Assembly: GCA_028819235.1 (NCBI GenBank) | Contig: JAPPMC010000197.1 | Coordinates: forward strand, 1-53,647 | From: Bryobacterales bacterium | GTDB taxonomy: Bacteria > Acidobacteriota > Terriglobia > Bryobacterales > UBA6623 | Length of the DNA: 53,647 bases | Direction of reading: 5' to 3' | Part shown: piece by piece, positions 9,104 to 16,776 of the stretch | How the letters are laid out: each line of letters begins with the position of its first letter | Numbering within the stretch: the first letter of the stretch is position 1 | Made by a program: the position numbers and the translations under genes | Notes under the pieces: model-generated | The model's database searches: none | Told to the model about the DNA's origin: nothing | Seen by the model: only the letters and a program-made list of their open reading frames with translations

Positions 9104-9833
9104 TTCAGCTTGGGGCAGCGCGAGAGCGTGGCCGCCCGAGCGTGCCCGTCCGATTGCATTCGCAACTGTGTGGGCCTACCGGCCTACTTCCGATCTGATT
9201 GGCAGCGGGGCTGCGGCGCCAGTCTCCGGCGCTGGGCCCTAATCTCGCACCTGGTTACTTTCGCAGCCGCCCTTGGGCGGGAGGCTGCCCAGCCGGATCG
9301 TGCCACCGACCACGATCTGTAGCGAGCGCTTGACGGCCGAGGACGGCGACCGTGTCAACGCCCGGCAGGATTCGCCGCCTAGGATTGCGGGTCCCCGGTC
9401 ATCCTCGACACGCCCGCGTACACCGTGCTCGGGGGCTCTGGCACGACCCGCATGAAGGGCAGCGCAACACCGACCTACCCCAGTGGGTCATCACCCATCA
9501 GCCCCCAAGCAGGCGCATCGGCCTAGCGCAGATCGGTAGAACAGCGAGATGCCCCGCAAGTCCCACCAGAAACGAATTCCAGCAAGGGATCCGCCGCCGT
9601 CCGGATCGTTTGGATTTTCGGGGCGCCGGCAACCAACAGGGCCGGCATGCCCCTGACCCGCCCTCCAAGAGGAACGGTAGATTGCATTGAATAGCGCCCA
9701 CGGACCGTTCGACACCGTGGATGCCATTTAGAACGCACCTGCGTTCGGCCCGGCGACACTAGCCGCCGTACGGAATGCCAGCTTCCCCGTCGCCACGGCC
9801 AAGGGGAGCCCTGGGCCCTGCCCGTCACCCCGC
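9104..9833. other. Gene-free stretch between mnmE and purS
   Basis: About 730 bp with no supported gene. The open frames (70-112 codons) have no recognisable motif, no good ribosome-binding site and shifting frames. Short protein-like runs in one frame near 9400-9520 end at a stop and may be the remains of a decayed gene, but I cannot identify it. A possible hairpin lies at 9263-9288. Confidence 0.45.
9263..9288 (+). terminator. Hairpin downstream of mnmE, possible terminator
   Basis: GCAGCC (9263-9268) pairs with GGCTGC (9283-9288), and an inner GCC/GGC pairing is possible. It lies 160 nt past the mnmE stop and has no U tract. Being imperfect and distant, it is only a candidate. Confidence 0.25.
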
Positions 9834-9861
9834 TTGTGCGGTACGGCGGCGGAATTATAAT
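9834..9861 (+). promoter_or_regulatory. Promoter of purS, apparently leaderless
   Basis: A perfect -10 hexamer TATAAT (9856-9861) lies six bases before the TTG start codon of purS. A weak -35 (TTGTGC, 9834-9839) is 16 nt upstream. The expected transcription start coincides with the first codon, so the mRNA would have essentially no leader. Confidence 0.6.
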
Positions 9862-9867
9862 TGGACC

Positions 9868-10119
9868 TTGAAGGCAGTTATCCACGTTGCCCCCAAGCAG
9901 ACTGTCCTTGATCCTCAAGGCCGTGCAATCACGCGGGCACTGCAGTCTCACGGGCACAGTGGGATAGTTGATGTCCGCCAAGGCAAATACTTCGAGGTCG
10001 AGCTGCGGCCCGGGCCGGGTAACGAGGATGTCTTGCGGGAACTGGAGCAGATCGCCAGAGATGTCCTCTCTAACCCGGTTATCGAGGATTACGAGGTAAC
10101 GCTGCTGAACGATCAGTAG
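9868..10119 (+). CDS. purS: Phosphoribosylformylglycinamidine synthase subunit PurS
   Basis: This 83-residue protein matches PurS: N-terminal KAVIHVAPKQTVLDPQGRAI, then VRQGKYFEVEL and the C-terminal VIEDYEV. PurS dimers bridge PurL and PurQ in the FGAM synthase complex, passing ammonia from glutamine to FGAR in purine synthesis. The start is TTG 9868, fixed by family alignment and the promoter just upstream. purQ, purL and purC are not nearby. Instead the next gene, 16 nt after the stop, is a degenerate GlmS-like protein. Confidence 0.92.
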   Translation: MKAVIHVAPKQTVLDPQGRAITRALQSHGHSGIVDVRQGKYFEVELRPGPGNEDVLRELEQIARDVLSNPVIEDYEVTLLNDQ

Positions 10120-10135
10120 CGAGGTGAGCCGTGAG

Positions 10136-11992
10136 ATGCCTGGCATCGTCGGATACGCAGGGCGCAAGCAGGCTGCCCTGGTCGTGCTGGAGGGCCTGCG
10201 ACGGCTCGAGTACGGAGGCTACGACCACGCCGCCTTGGCGGTCGGCTCCTCTCGGCGCATCCACTTCCGGCAAGCAAGCGGAACGCTTCGAAATCTGGAG
10301 ACCTCAGTCCGACTGAATCCCGTCCGGGGGACCACAGGGATCGGCCAGATCCGCTGGTCGCGCCGAGCGCAGCTCTGGGCATCCCCCGAACGGCACGGCA
10401 ATGCGGAACACCTGAGTGTCAGGGTCGCTGTCGACGGCAGCCCAGGAACACTCGACACTCTCTGGGAGCAGATACCCAATGGCGCCTCGCAGCGGGAGGC
10501 GACACCCGCATCCGACGCACTCGCCCTGCTCGTCCAGACCATCCGCAGGCCTGGCGAGTCGCTAGAAGAGGCCGTGCGCCGGGCTGCCAGGCACGTCGAC
10601 GGCATCTGCACGTTCGCGGCGATCGCCGCAGACGATCCTGGCAAGATCGTCGCTGTCCGACTGGGAAGGCCTGCCGTCGTGGGGCTGGGCATGCAAGAGA
10701 ACTTCGTGGCCTCGGACAAGCCGCCAATCCTGCGCCACACTCGCGAGATGATCCAGCTCGAGAACGGGGATCTCGCAGTGGTGACCGTCCGAGGTGTGGT
10801 CGTGATGGACGGCAGGGGCAGAAGGGTCTCGCGCACAGTGCACCACGTTCTGTGGGACCCGATGATGGCTGAGAAGAGCGGCTACCAGCACTTTGTGCTG
10901 AAGGAGATCTATGAGCAGCCTCGCGCCATCCGCGACACGGCGCTGGGCCGGATCGACGAGGGGACCGGAAGAGTCGTGCTTGACGAACTCGGGGTGACCC
11001 TGCCCGAACTGCGGCAGATCCGGCATCTGAACGTAATCGGCTCGGGAAGCTCGTGGCACGCGGCGCTGCTCGCAAAGAGCGCCGTGGAACGGCTGGCGAG
11101 AGTGCACGTGAACGTTGCGGTGAGCAGCGAGTTCCGGTACAGCGACCCGGTGATCGACGAACAGGTTCTGACGCTGGTCGTCAGCAAGTCCGGGGAGACC
11201 GCGGACACGCTCGCTGCCCAGCAGCTGGCTCACGAGCTCGGCTCCGGGAGCATCGCGATCTGCAACGCCGCGGATTCCACTATGGCCCATAACGCGCGCG
11301 GCGCGATTCACACGAATGCCGGGCCGGAACTCGCAGCGGTGTCCACGAAGGGCTTCACCGCGCAGCTTGCCGCGTTCTACCTGTTCGCCATGTACCTTGG
11401 CCAGGCCCGCGGGACGCTCGACGCCAAGCAGTCCAAGCTACGGGCGAGAGACATCCTCGACCTGCCACGGCTGGTCGAGCGGGCGCTCGAACTGGCTGGG
11501 CAGTGCGAGCGCTTGGCAAACCAGCTGGCGCACGCCGGGAAGGCGCTCTACCTAGGCCGGGGTGTGCACTTTCCGATCGCCCTCCAGGCCGCGCGAATGC
11601 TCTCGGAGTTGGCGCACGTCCCCGCGGAGGCATGTCCGGCGGGCGAGCTTCCGCAGACGCCCGCGGCCTTGATCGATCCCGGAATGCCCGTCGTCGTGCT
11701 TGCGACGGTGGACCGCCAACTCCCCTCGAGCCGACTTCGCTATGAGAGGACGCTCGCGCAAGTGCGCGACCTGACCTCGCAGCGAGGCTGGGTGATCTGC
11801 ATCGCCGGCGAGGACGACGACATAGTGGGTGACTATGCCCACGAGGTGGTCCGCGTGCCCACCATGTGCGAACCCCTTCAGGCGGCAGTCTCCCACATTC
11901 CCCTGCAGCTGCTGGCCTATTACACGGGCGTCCAGCGCGGCTGCGACGTGGACCACCCCCGCGATGTCGGCCGCAGCGTGACCACCACCTGA
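10136..11992 (+). CDS. GlmS-like protein with degenerate glutaminase and isomerase sites (probable pseudoenzyme)
   Basis: The 618-residue protein has full GlmS architecture: an N-terminal class II glutamine amidotransferase-like domain (1-235) and two SIS phosphosugar domains (about 290-440 and 460-610). GAGGTG at 10121-10126 fixes the start at ATG 10136, so it begins MPGIVGY where glucosamine-6-phosphate synthase begins MCGIVGY: Pro2 replaces the nucleophilic Cys. RWSRR (73-77) replaces RWATH, and Asp100 replaces the oxyanion Asn. Sugar-phosphate binding looks kept (GSGSSWH 302-308, SKSGETADT 350-358, STKGFT 403-408). By eye the isomerase residues are mostly lost: E. coli Lys485, His504 and Lys603 correspond to Met488, Gln507 and Arg613, while Glu491 is kept. 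It cannot be a normal glmS; a phosphosugar sensor or altered enzyme is inference. It is probably cotranscribed with purS. Confidence 0.85.
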   Translation: MPGIVGYAGRKQAALVVLEGLRRLEYGGYDHAALAVGSSRRIHFRQASGTLRNLETSVRLNPVRGTTGIGQIRWSRRAQLWASPERHGNAEHLSVRVAVDGSPGTLDTLWEQIPNGASQREATPASDALALLVQTIRRPGESLEEAVRRAARHVDGICTFAAIAADDPGKIVAVRLGRPAVVGLGMQENFVASDKPPILRHTREMIQLENGDLAVVTVRGVVVMDGRGRRVSRTVHHVLWDPMMAEKSGYQHFVLKEIYEQPRAIRDTALGRIDEGTGRVVLDELGVTLPELRQIRHLNVIGSGSSWHAALLAKSAVERLARVHVNVAVSSEFRYSDPVIDEQVLTLVVSKSGETADTLAAQQLAHELGSGSIAICNAADSTMAHNARGAIHTNAGPELAAVSTKGFTAQLAAFYLFAMYLGQARGTLDAKQSKLRARDILDLPRLVERALELAGQCERLANQLAHAGKALYLGRGVHFPIALQAARMLSELAHVPAEACPAGELPQTPAALIDPGMPVVVLATVDRQLPSSRLRYERTLAQVRDLTSQRGWVICIAGEDDDIVGDYAHEVVRVPTMCEPLQAAVSHIPLQLLAYYTGVQRGCDVDHPRDVGRSVTTT

Positions 11993-11999
11993 GACTGCG

Positions 12000-13025
12000 C
12001 TAGCGGCGCTTCAGAGTCGGGCGCTCGTCCTCGGCTTCCTCGTCGGTCGGCTCGACGTCAATGTCGTCGGTCGGAATCGTGCCGCCCGTGCTGGTGCGGC
12101 GCAGGCGCGGCTTGTTCGGATCCTCCGTGGTCTCCTTGCGCCGCAGGACCATCTGCTCCAAGCGCGCCTTCACCTCTAGGAACTCCGAAGTGTTCACTAC
12201 GTATTCGGTCTTGGTCGGTAGCAGTTGATCGATCGTCTTCTGTGTCTTCTTGATCCTCGAGCCGTGCGGCGGGTGGCTGCGGAACAGCTTGGACATCGTT
12301 CCCGGCCGTCGCTTCTCGTCCGCGAGCATCTTCTCGAAGAAATCGATGAAGGAAGTCGGGTCGTATCCCGCCTTGTACAGGTACTGGACTCCCAAGAAAT
12401 CCGCCTCGCCCTCCATAGTCCTGGAGAACTTCAAGAACGTCATTGGGATCAGGAAGCTGCTCGCCTGGTAGATCCCGTATCCCGTCCAGCCCCCGATGAA
12501 CAGCAGGGGAATCGTCGCGAACTGCACTAGCTGGCCCTTCGTCGCTTGGCGTGTGCCGTGGCGGGCCGCCACGTGCGCGATTTCGTGGGCCATCACTCCG
12601 GCCAGCTCGGACTCGCTCTCGGCTCGCAGCATCAGGCCCGAATTGACGAAGAAGAACCCTCCGGGCAACGCAAAGGCGTTGACGTCGCTGCTGTCGATGA
12701 GCTTTATGGTGAACGGAACCTTCGCGTCGGAGTTGCGGACCAGATTCTGCCCGACGCGGTTGACGTATTCGGCGATGATCGGATCGTCAACGATCTTCGA
12801 GTGCCGTTCGACATCCTGAGCCATGCTCTTGCCTAGGCGGATTTCTTTCTCAATGGAGTAGAAGTTCACGCCCTTGCCGACGTTGCGCTCACCGATCGCC
12901 TCGACATCCTGCCTGGCGGACTTGGGCTTCTTCTTCGTCTTGCTGCCTTCATCGTCCTTTGCCAGCACGGAGCCAGCCAGCGTCAGGGCCAAGACGAACG
13001 GAAGCCATTTGCTCGCACGCATCAT
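12000..13025 (-). CDS. Secreted M48-family zinc metalloprotease
   Basis: This 341-residue protein has a signal peptide (about 1-22, ending AGSVLA) and the M48 core: HEIAH at 147-151 and the ExxxD motif at 206-210 (EGEAD). These are the catalytic Glu and zinc ligands of BepA/YfgC-type periplasmic proteases that look after outer-membrane protein quality. The TPR tail of BepA is missing; a low-complexity Lys/Glu/Pro-rich tail ends the protein. It converges with the GlmS-like gene 7 nt away. The leader contains a 16-bp perfect palindrome (13049-13064). Confidence 0.9.
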   Translation of the reverse strand: MMRASKWLPFVLALTLAGSVLAKDDEGSKTKKKPKSARQDVEAIGERNVGKGVNFYSIEKEIRLGKSMAQDVERHSKIVDDPIIAEYVNRVGQNLVRNSDAKVPFTIKLIDSSDVNAFALPGGFFFVNSGLMLRAESESELAGVMAHEIAHVAARHGTRQATKGQLVQFATIPLLFIGGWTGYGIYQASSFLIPMTFLKFSRTMEGEADFLGVQYLYKAGYDPTSFIDFFEKMLADEKRRPGTMSKLFRSHPPHGSRIKKTQKTIDQLLPTKTEYVVNTSEFLEVKARLEQMVLRRKETTEDPNKPRLRRTSTGGTIPTDDIDVEPTDEEAEDERPTLKRR

Positions 13026-13048
13026 GGGACACCCCCTCTCGTCACCCG

Positions 13049-13064
13049 CCAGCCAGCTGGCTGG
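13049..13064 (-). promoter_or_regulatory. 16-bp perfect palindrome in the leader of the M48 protease
   Basis: CCAGCCAG/CTGGCTGG is a perfect palindrome without a loop. It lies 24 nt upstream of the M48 start codon and 12 nt downstream of the -10-like TATACT (13082-13077, minus strand), so it would occupy roughly +6 to +21 of the transcript. The symmetry suits a dimeric repressor operator better than a terminator. Confidence 0.4.
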
Positions 13065-13076
13065 GCAGGCACGCTC

Positions 13077-13082
13077 AGTATA
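13077..13082 (-). promoter_or_regulatory. -10 element of the M48 protease
   Basis: TATACT on the minus strand is one mismatch from consensus and predicts transcription from near 13070. No good -35 is found at 17 nt; TTGACG (13101-13096) lies only 13 nt upstream, too close for a standard promoter. Confidence 0.4.
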
Positions 13083-13305
13083 ACCCCTTGGAGCCCGTCA
13101 AGGTGGTCGGGCTGGAGAAAACGAAGCTCTATGGGCGCATTCCTAGGGCCTTCGAGCCCTGCAGGACTTCGGACGCTTTTTGAAATGGACGCAAAGAGCG
13201 GCGGCCTGTCCTGGGGGGCCTCCAGACGGGCCCGGGCGGACTCCGCCGGGAGCTTACACTGGCAAGGCTGGGCGGCTGGTGCTCGGAGGATTCTGAAGGC
13301 GGCGC

Positions 13306-14424
13306 ATGGAAAGGTCGAAGATCCGCGCCGAGTTCCCGATCACGGGCCGCTACGCCTACTTCAACAACGCAGCGATCGCCCCGCTGCCCCGGGCCGCCGC
13401 GAAGGCCATGTCGGAGCAGGCGGATTCAGCGGCCACGGAGGGCGTGCATGGCTACGCCCGCTGGGCCAACGAAATCGACGGACTGCGCGTCGAGACGGCA
13501 GCCATGCTCGGCTGTGACGAAACCGAGGTTGCGATCACCAAGAACACGTCCGAGGGCCTCTGTGCAGTGGCGGGCGGGCTCGACTGGCGACCCGGAGACG
13601 TAGTGGTCGGCCTTGAGACAGACTTCCCTGCCAACGTCGTGCCTTGGCGGGAGCTGCAGGGTCGGCGGGGCGTGCGGTTCCGGAGCCTGGAGCTGAGGAA
13701 CGGTCGAATGGAGCTCGAGGATCTGGACCGCGCATGCCGTGGGGCGCGGCTCGCCGCCCTCAGCTACGTCCACTTCCTGACCGGCTTTCGGTGGGACCTT
13801 GCGGCTGTGGGGGAGGTTTGCCGGCGGAGGGGCTGCCTGCTGGTGGTCGACGCTGTCCAAGGGATGGGGCCGTTCCCGATCGATGTCAAGAGCTGCGGAA
13901 TCCACGCACTCTCCGCGTCAGGCCACAAGTGGCTCGTCGGGCCCGAGGGCACGGGCCTGCTCTATATCGATCGCGACCTTATGCCGCAGATTCCGCCTAT
14001 CGAACGGGGCTGGGGCAGCATGGCGGGCTCCGAATCCTTCCGGCACGACCTTGGACTGCACCCCAGTGCCCGACGCTACGAGTGCGGCACGCTCAACGCG
14101 GCAGGCTGCGCCGCTCTGGGCGCCTCAATGCGACTCCTGAACAGCATCGGTAGCGCTTGGGCTAGCCGTGAGGTCAACGGCTTGGCCTCACGGCTGGCAG
14201 AGGGGGCCGCCGAGCGCGGGTACCGGCTGGCGGCGGAACGAGACAAATCGACCGGGTCTGGGATCGTCTCGCTGCGGAAGCCGGGCGTGGATGCCACTGC
14301 CGTCGTGGGGGAGCTGCTAGGGCGCCGCGTGTCGGTGGCCGAGCGCATGGGGTGGATCCGCGTGGCTCCGCACATCTACAACACAGCCGAGGAAATCGAC
14401 AGGCTACTGGCCCTGCTTCCGTAA
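13306..14424 (+). CDS. PLP-dependent class V aminotransferase family protein
   Basis: This 372-residue fold-type I enzyme is of the cysteine desulfurase/kynureninase/isopenicillin-epimerase group. FNNAAIAPLPRAA (19-31) is the typical N-terminal substrate loop, and TSEGL (81-85) would bind the PLP phosphate. Asp182 (VDAVQGMG) should pair with the pyridine nitrogen, and Lys208 in SGHKW forms the Schiff base. The SufS/IscS active-site Cys loop is not evident, so a desulfurase role is not supported. The substrate is unknown. GAAGG at 13295-13299 precedes ATG 13306. The gene is 23 nt upstream of a GH32 glycosidase and co-directional. Confidence 0.88.
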   Translation: MERSKIRAEFPITGRYAYFNNAAIAPLPRAAAKAMSEQADSAATEGVHGYARWANEIDGLRVETAAMLGCDETEVAITKNTSEGLCAVAGGLDWRPGDVVVGLETDFPANVVPWRELQGRRGVRFRSLELRNGRMELEDLDRACRGARLAALSYVHFLTGFRWDLAAVGEVCRRRGCLLVVDAVQGMGPFPIDVKSCGIHALSASGHKWLVGPEGTGLLYIDRDLMPQIPPIERGWGSMAGSESFRHDLGLHPSARRYECGTLNAAGCAALGASMRLLNSIGSAWASREVNGLASRLAEGAAERGYRLAAERDKSTGSGIVSLRKPGVDATAVVGELLGRRVSVAERMGWIRVAPHIYNTAEEIDRLLALLP

Positions 14425-14447
14425 CGGCGGACCAGAGATTCAGGGCT

Positions 14448-15986
14448 ATGATGCGGAGCAACGTGCGCGTCTCAAGGATTGCACTCCCGATCGCCGCTGC
14501 CGCCGTCTTGGCGTTCTCCCAAACCGTGACCTATAGGGAACCGTTCAGGCCGCGTTTCCACTTCACGCCGACTGTCAACTGGACGAACGACCCGAACGGC
14601 CTCGTTTACCACCGGGGGGAGTGGCACCTGTTCTACCAGTTCAACCCGTTCGGCGACGTGTGGGGCCACATGAGCTGGGGCCACGCTGTCAGCGCGGACC
14701 TGTACCGCTGGAAGCACTTGCCGGTGGCTCTGCCCGAGGAGGGCGAAGTGATGGCGTTCTCGGGCAGTGCGGTGGTCGACCGCCGCAATACGTCGGACTT
14801 CGGGCGCGACGGCGAGCCGGCGATGGTGGCGATCTACACCAGCCGCACGCCGACCGACCAGACGCAGTCGCTGGCCTATAGCACTGACATGGGGCGCTCA
14901 TGGTCACGCTATTCCGGGAACCCTGTGCTGGACCACGAGGATCCGGCATTCCGCGACCCGAAGGTGTTCTGGCACGAGGCGACGGGGAAATGGGTCATGA
15001 TCGTCGCGCTGGCCGAGCAGCGCAAGGCCGCGCTGTATTCGTCGCCGGACCTGAAGTCGTGGACCCACCTCAGCGATTTCGGGCCTGAGGGCGCGCACCC
15101 CGTCCGTAACTGGGAGTGCCCCGACCTCTTCGAGCTGCCCGTCGAGGGCGAACCTGGGCAGAGCAGGTGGGTCCTTCAGGTGGACTCAGGCAGGGGGCAT
15201 CCCTGGCTTGGTTCCGGATGCCAGTACTTCATCGGAGAGTTTGACGGCCGGCGCTTCCGTAACGACAACCCTCCGGAGACGGCGCTGTGGCTGGACTGGG
15301 GCAGGGACTTCTACGCAGCGCAGTCGTTCTCGAACGTACCAGCCGAGGACGGCAGGAGATTGGTGATTGGCTGGATCAGCAACTGGATGTACGCCCGAGA
15401 GATGCCCACATCGCCGTGGCGGGGCGGCCAGTCGGTCGCCCGGGAACTGGCACTGCGGCGATTCCCGGAGGGCCTGCGGGTCGTTCAGCGGCCAGCAAGG
15501 GAAATCGAGACGCTTCGCGAAGCCTCCATCAGCCTGCGCGATCTGTCCGTCAGAGAGGCCAACGACCGGATCCGCCGCGAGGGCTTCCGCGGAGACTCAC
15601 TCGAACTTGTGGCTGTCCTAGACGTCGGCTCGGCGGACGACCTCGGCCTGCGAGTCCTCCAAAGCGACGCTCAGGAGACCGTCGTGGGCTTCACGGCGTC
15701 CCCTGCGGAGGTGTACGTTGACCGTTCCAAGTCCGGCAACGTGGACTTCCACGACACATTCGCCGGGCGACATTCAGCGCGATTGGACGCTCCGGACGGC
15801 CGGCTCCAGCTGCACGTGCTGGTGGACCGCTCGGTCGTTGAGGTGTTTGCGGGGAAGGGCAGGGTTGCGATAACCGACCGCGTATTCCCCGATCCCTCAA
15901 GCACAGGCCTTTCGGTGTTCGCCAAGGGAGGGGAGGCACGTGTAGTCTCCCTCGATGCCTGGCAAATGCGGTCGGCTTGGGAGTGA
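14448..15986 (+). CDS. Secreted glycoside hydrolase family 32 (fructan hydrolase)
   Basis: GH32 enzymes release fructose from levan, inulin or sucrose with retention. Here the three acidic motifs are intact: WTNDPNG with nucleophile Asp48, FRDPKVF with Asp170 (transition-state stabiliser), and ECPDLFEL with acid/base Glu223. A signal peptide (about 1-25, from ATG 14448) and a C-terminal beta-sandwich with LHVLVDRSVVEVFAG complete the 512-residue protein, a normal length. Levanase or exo-inulinase is most likely, but motifs alone do not separate these. A longer in-frame start at 14352 would overlap the aminotransferase and spoil the signal peptide. It converges with the HNH nuclease gene. Confidence 0.93.
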   Translation: MMRSNVRVSRIALPIAAAAVLAFSQTVTYREPFRPRFHFTPTVNWTNDPNGLVYHRGEWHLFYQFNPFGDVWGHMSWGHAVSADLYRWKHLPVALPEEGEVMAFSGSAVVDRRNTSDFGRDGEPAMVAIYTSRTPTDQTQSLAYSTDMGRSWSRYSGNPVLDHEDPAFRDPKVFWHEATGKWVMIVALAEQRKAALYSSPDLKSWTHLSDFGPEGAHPVRNWECPDLFELPVEGEPGQSRWVLQVDSGRGHPWLGSGCQYFIGEFDGRRFRNDNPPETALWLDWGRDFYAAQSFSNVPAEDGRRLVIGWISNWMYAREMPTSPWRGGQSVARELALRRFPEGLRVVQRPAREIETLREASISLRDLSVREANDRIRREGFRGDSLELVAVLDVGSADDLGLRVLQSDAQETVVGFTASPAEVYVDRSKSGNVDFHDTFAGRHSARLDAPDGRLQLHVLVDRSVVEVFAGKGRVAITDRVFPDPSSTGLSVFAKGGEARVVSLDAWQMRSAWE

Positions 15987-16010
15987 CGCGCCTCGCATCC
16001 TCCCGATGCC

Positions 16011-16721
16011 CTATTCGCAGACCACTCCGTCCCCGTCGCCGTCTGTCATGTACGGGTACGCCGGATGCCCGCGGTCGACGGGGGCGATCCCGTGCTCCCG
16101 CGCCTCGGCGCAGCTGATCCTGCCATTTCGGTTGTCGTCGTACAGGCGAAGGGGTTCTTCGTGCGGACCCTCAAAGACCATCTCGAAGTGGTCGCAACCG
16201 TTCAGGACGGCCTCTAGGGCACTGGCCTCTGACCGATCAATCGTCAGCCCGTACTTGCGGCGGACCTCCACGACCCGCGACGCGAACCAGCAGCGGTTCA
16301 GCGCCGGCATCCAGCCGGCAGCGTCCTTAGCGCCCTTCAGGTCTCGGTTGACCTGGGGCGACGCCAGCGTGAGGTTGAGCAGGTCGCGAGCGAACTGGCT
16401 CTTCACGCGCGGACTTGCTGCGCAGAGCCCGCTGTCGTGAGCCTCTGAGATTGCCACGATGTGCTCGATGTCGGTTTGCCGGACGGATCTGAAGTCGCGG
16501 CCCTCGTAGGGACCGTAGATCCTTCCGCCCATCCGCTCCACTATGCGATCTTCGAGGGCCTGCCTCCCTTCGTAGGAGTCGGCGTACTGGTAGTCGCCAC
16601 GCTCGTAATTGGAGCACCGCGACTCTTCGGCAACCACCAGCCCACGCCACTCGGCGGCTTGGGCCAGCACGACGGTCGACGCGAGGCCGGCGAGCAGGGG
16701 GAGCAACAGTTTCGTGCCCAC
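16011..16721 (-). CDS. Secreted HNH endonuclease (DUF1524/GmrSD-C type) with C-terminal Excalibur domain
   Basis: The 236-residue protein starts at GTG 16721 with a signal peptide (about 1-22). The nuclease core has the His of IEHIVAISEAHDSG (His87), then LNLT (Asn117) and VNRDLKGAKDAAGW (Asn125), the pattern of DUF1524-type HNH nucleases. The C-terminus (about 193-236) is an Excalibur calcium-binding domain: DDNRNGRISCAEA and DGDGDGVVCE, with paired Cys204 and Cys235. Such proteins act outside the cytoplasm, perhaps in nucleic-acid scavenging. It stands alone, with no partner immunity or secretion gene. Confidence 0.85.
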   Translation of the reverse strand: MGTKLLLPLLAGLASTVVLAQAAEWRGLVVAEESRCSNYERGDYQYADSYEGRQALEDRIVERMGGRIYGPYEGRDFRSVRQTDIEHIVAISEAHDSGLCAASPRVKSQFARDLLNLTLASPQVNRDLKGAKDAAGWMPALNRCWFASRVVEVRRKYGLTIDRSEASALEAVLNGCDHFEMVFEGPHEEPLRLYDDNRNGRISCAEAREHGIAPVDRGHPAYPYMTDGDGDGVVCE

Positions 16722-16776
16722 TGGAACCTTGACCCGGACTCATGCTAGCACCGTCCCGTGGGATACTCTGACAGCT

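Noticed and set aside
9876-9884. DnaA-box-like TTATCCACG close to the rpmH-mnmE region
   Set aside because: It is a single site inside the purS coding sequence (Val-Ile-His codons), with no cluster, no A+T-rich element and no dnaA nearby.
16729-16767. TTGACC and GATACT as a promoter for the first PSD1 gene
   Set aside because: The spacer is 27 nt, too long for a sigma70 promoter; only the -10-like part is mentioned with the gene.
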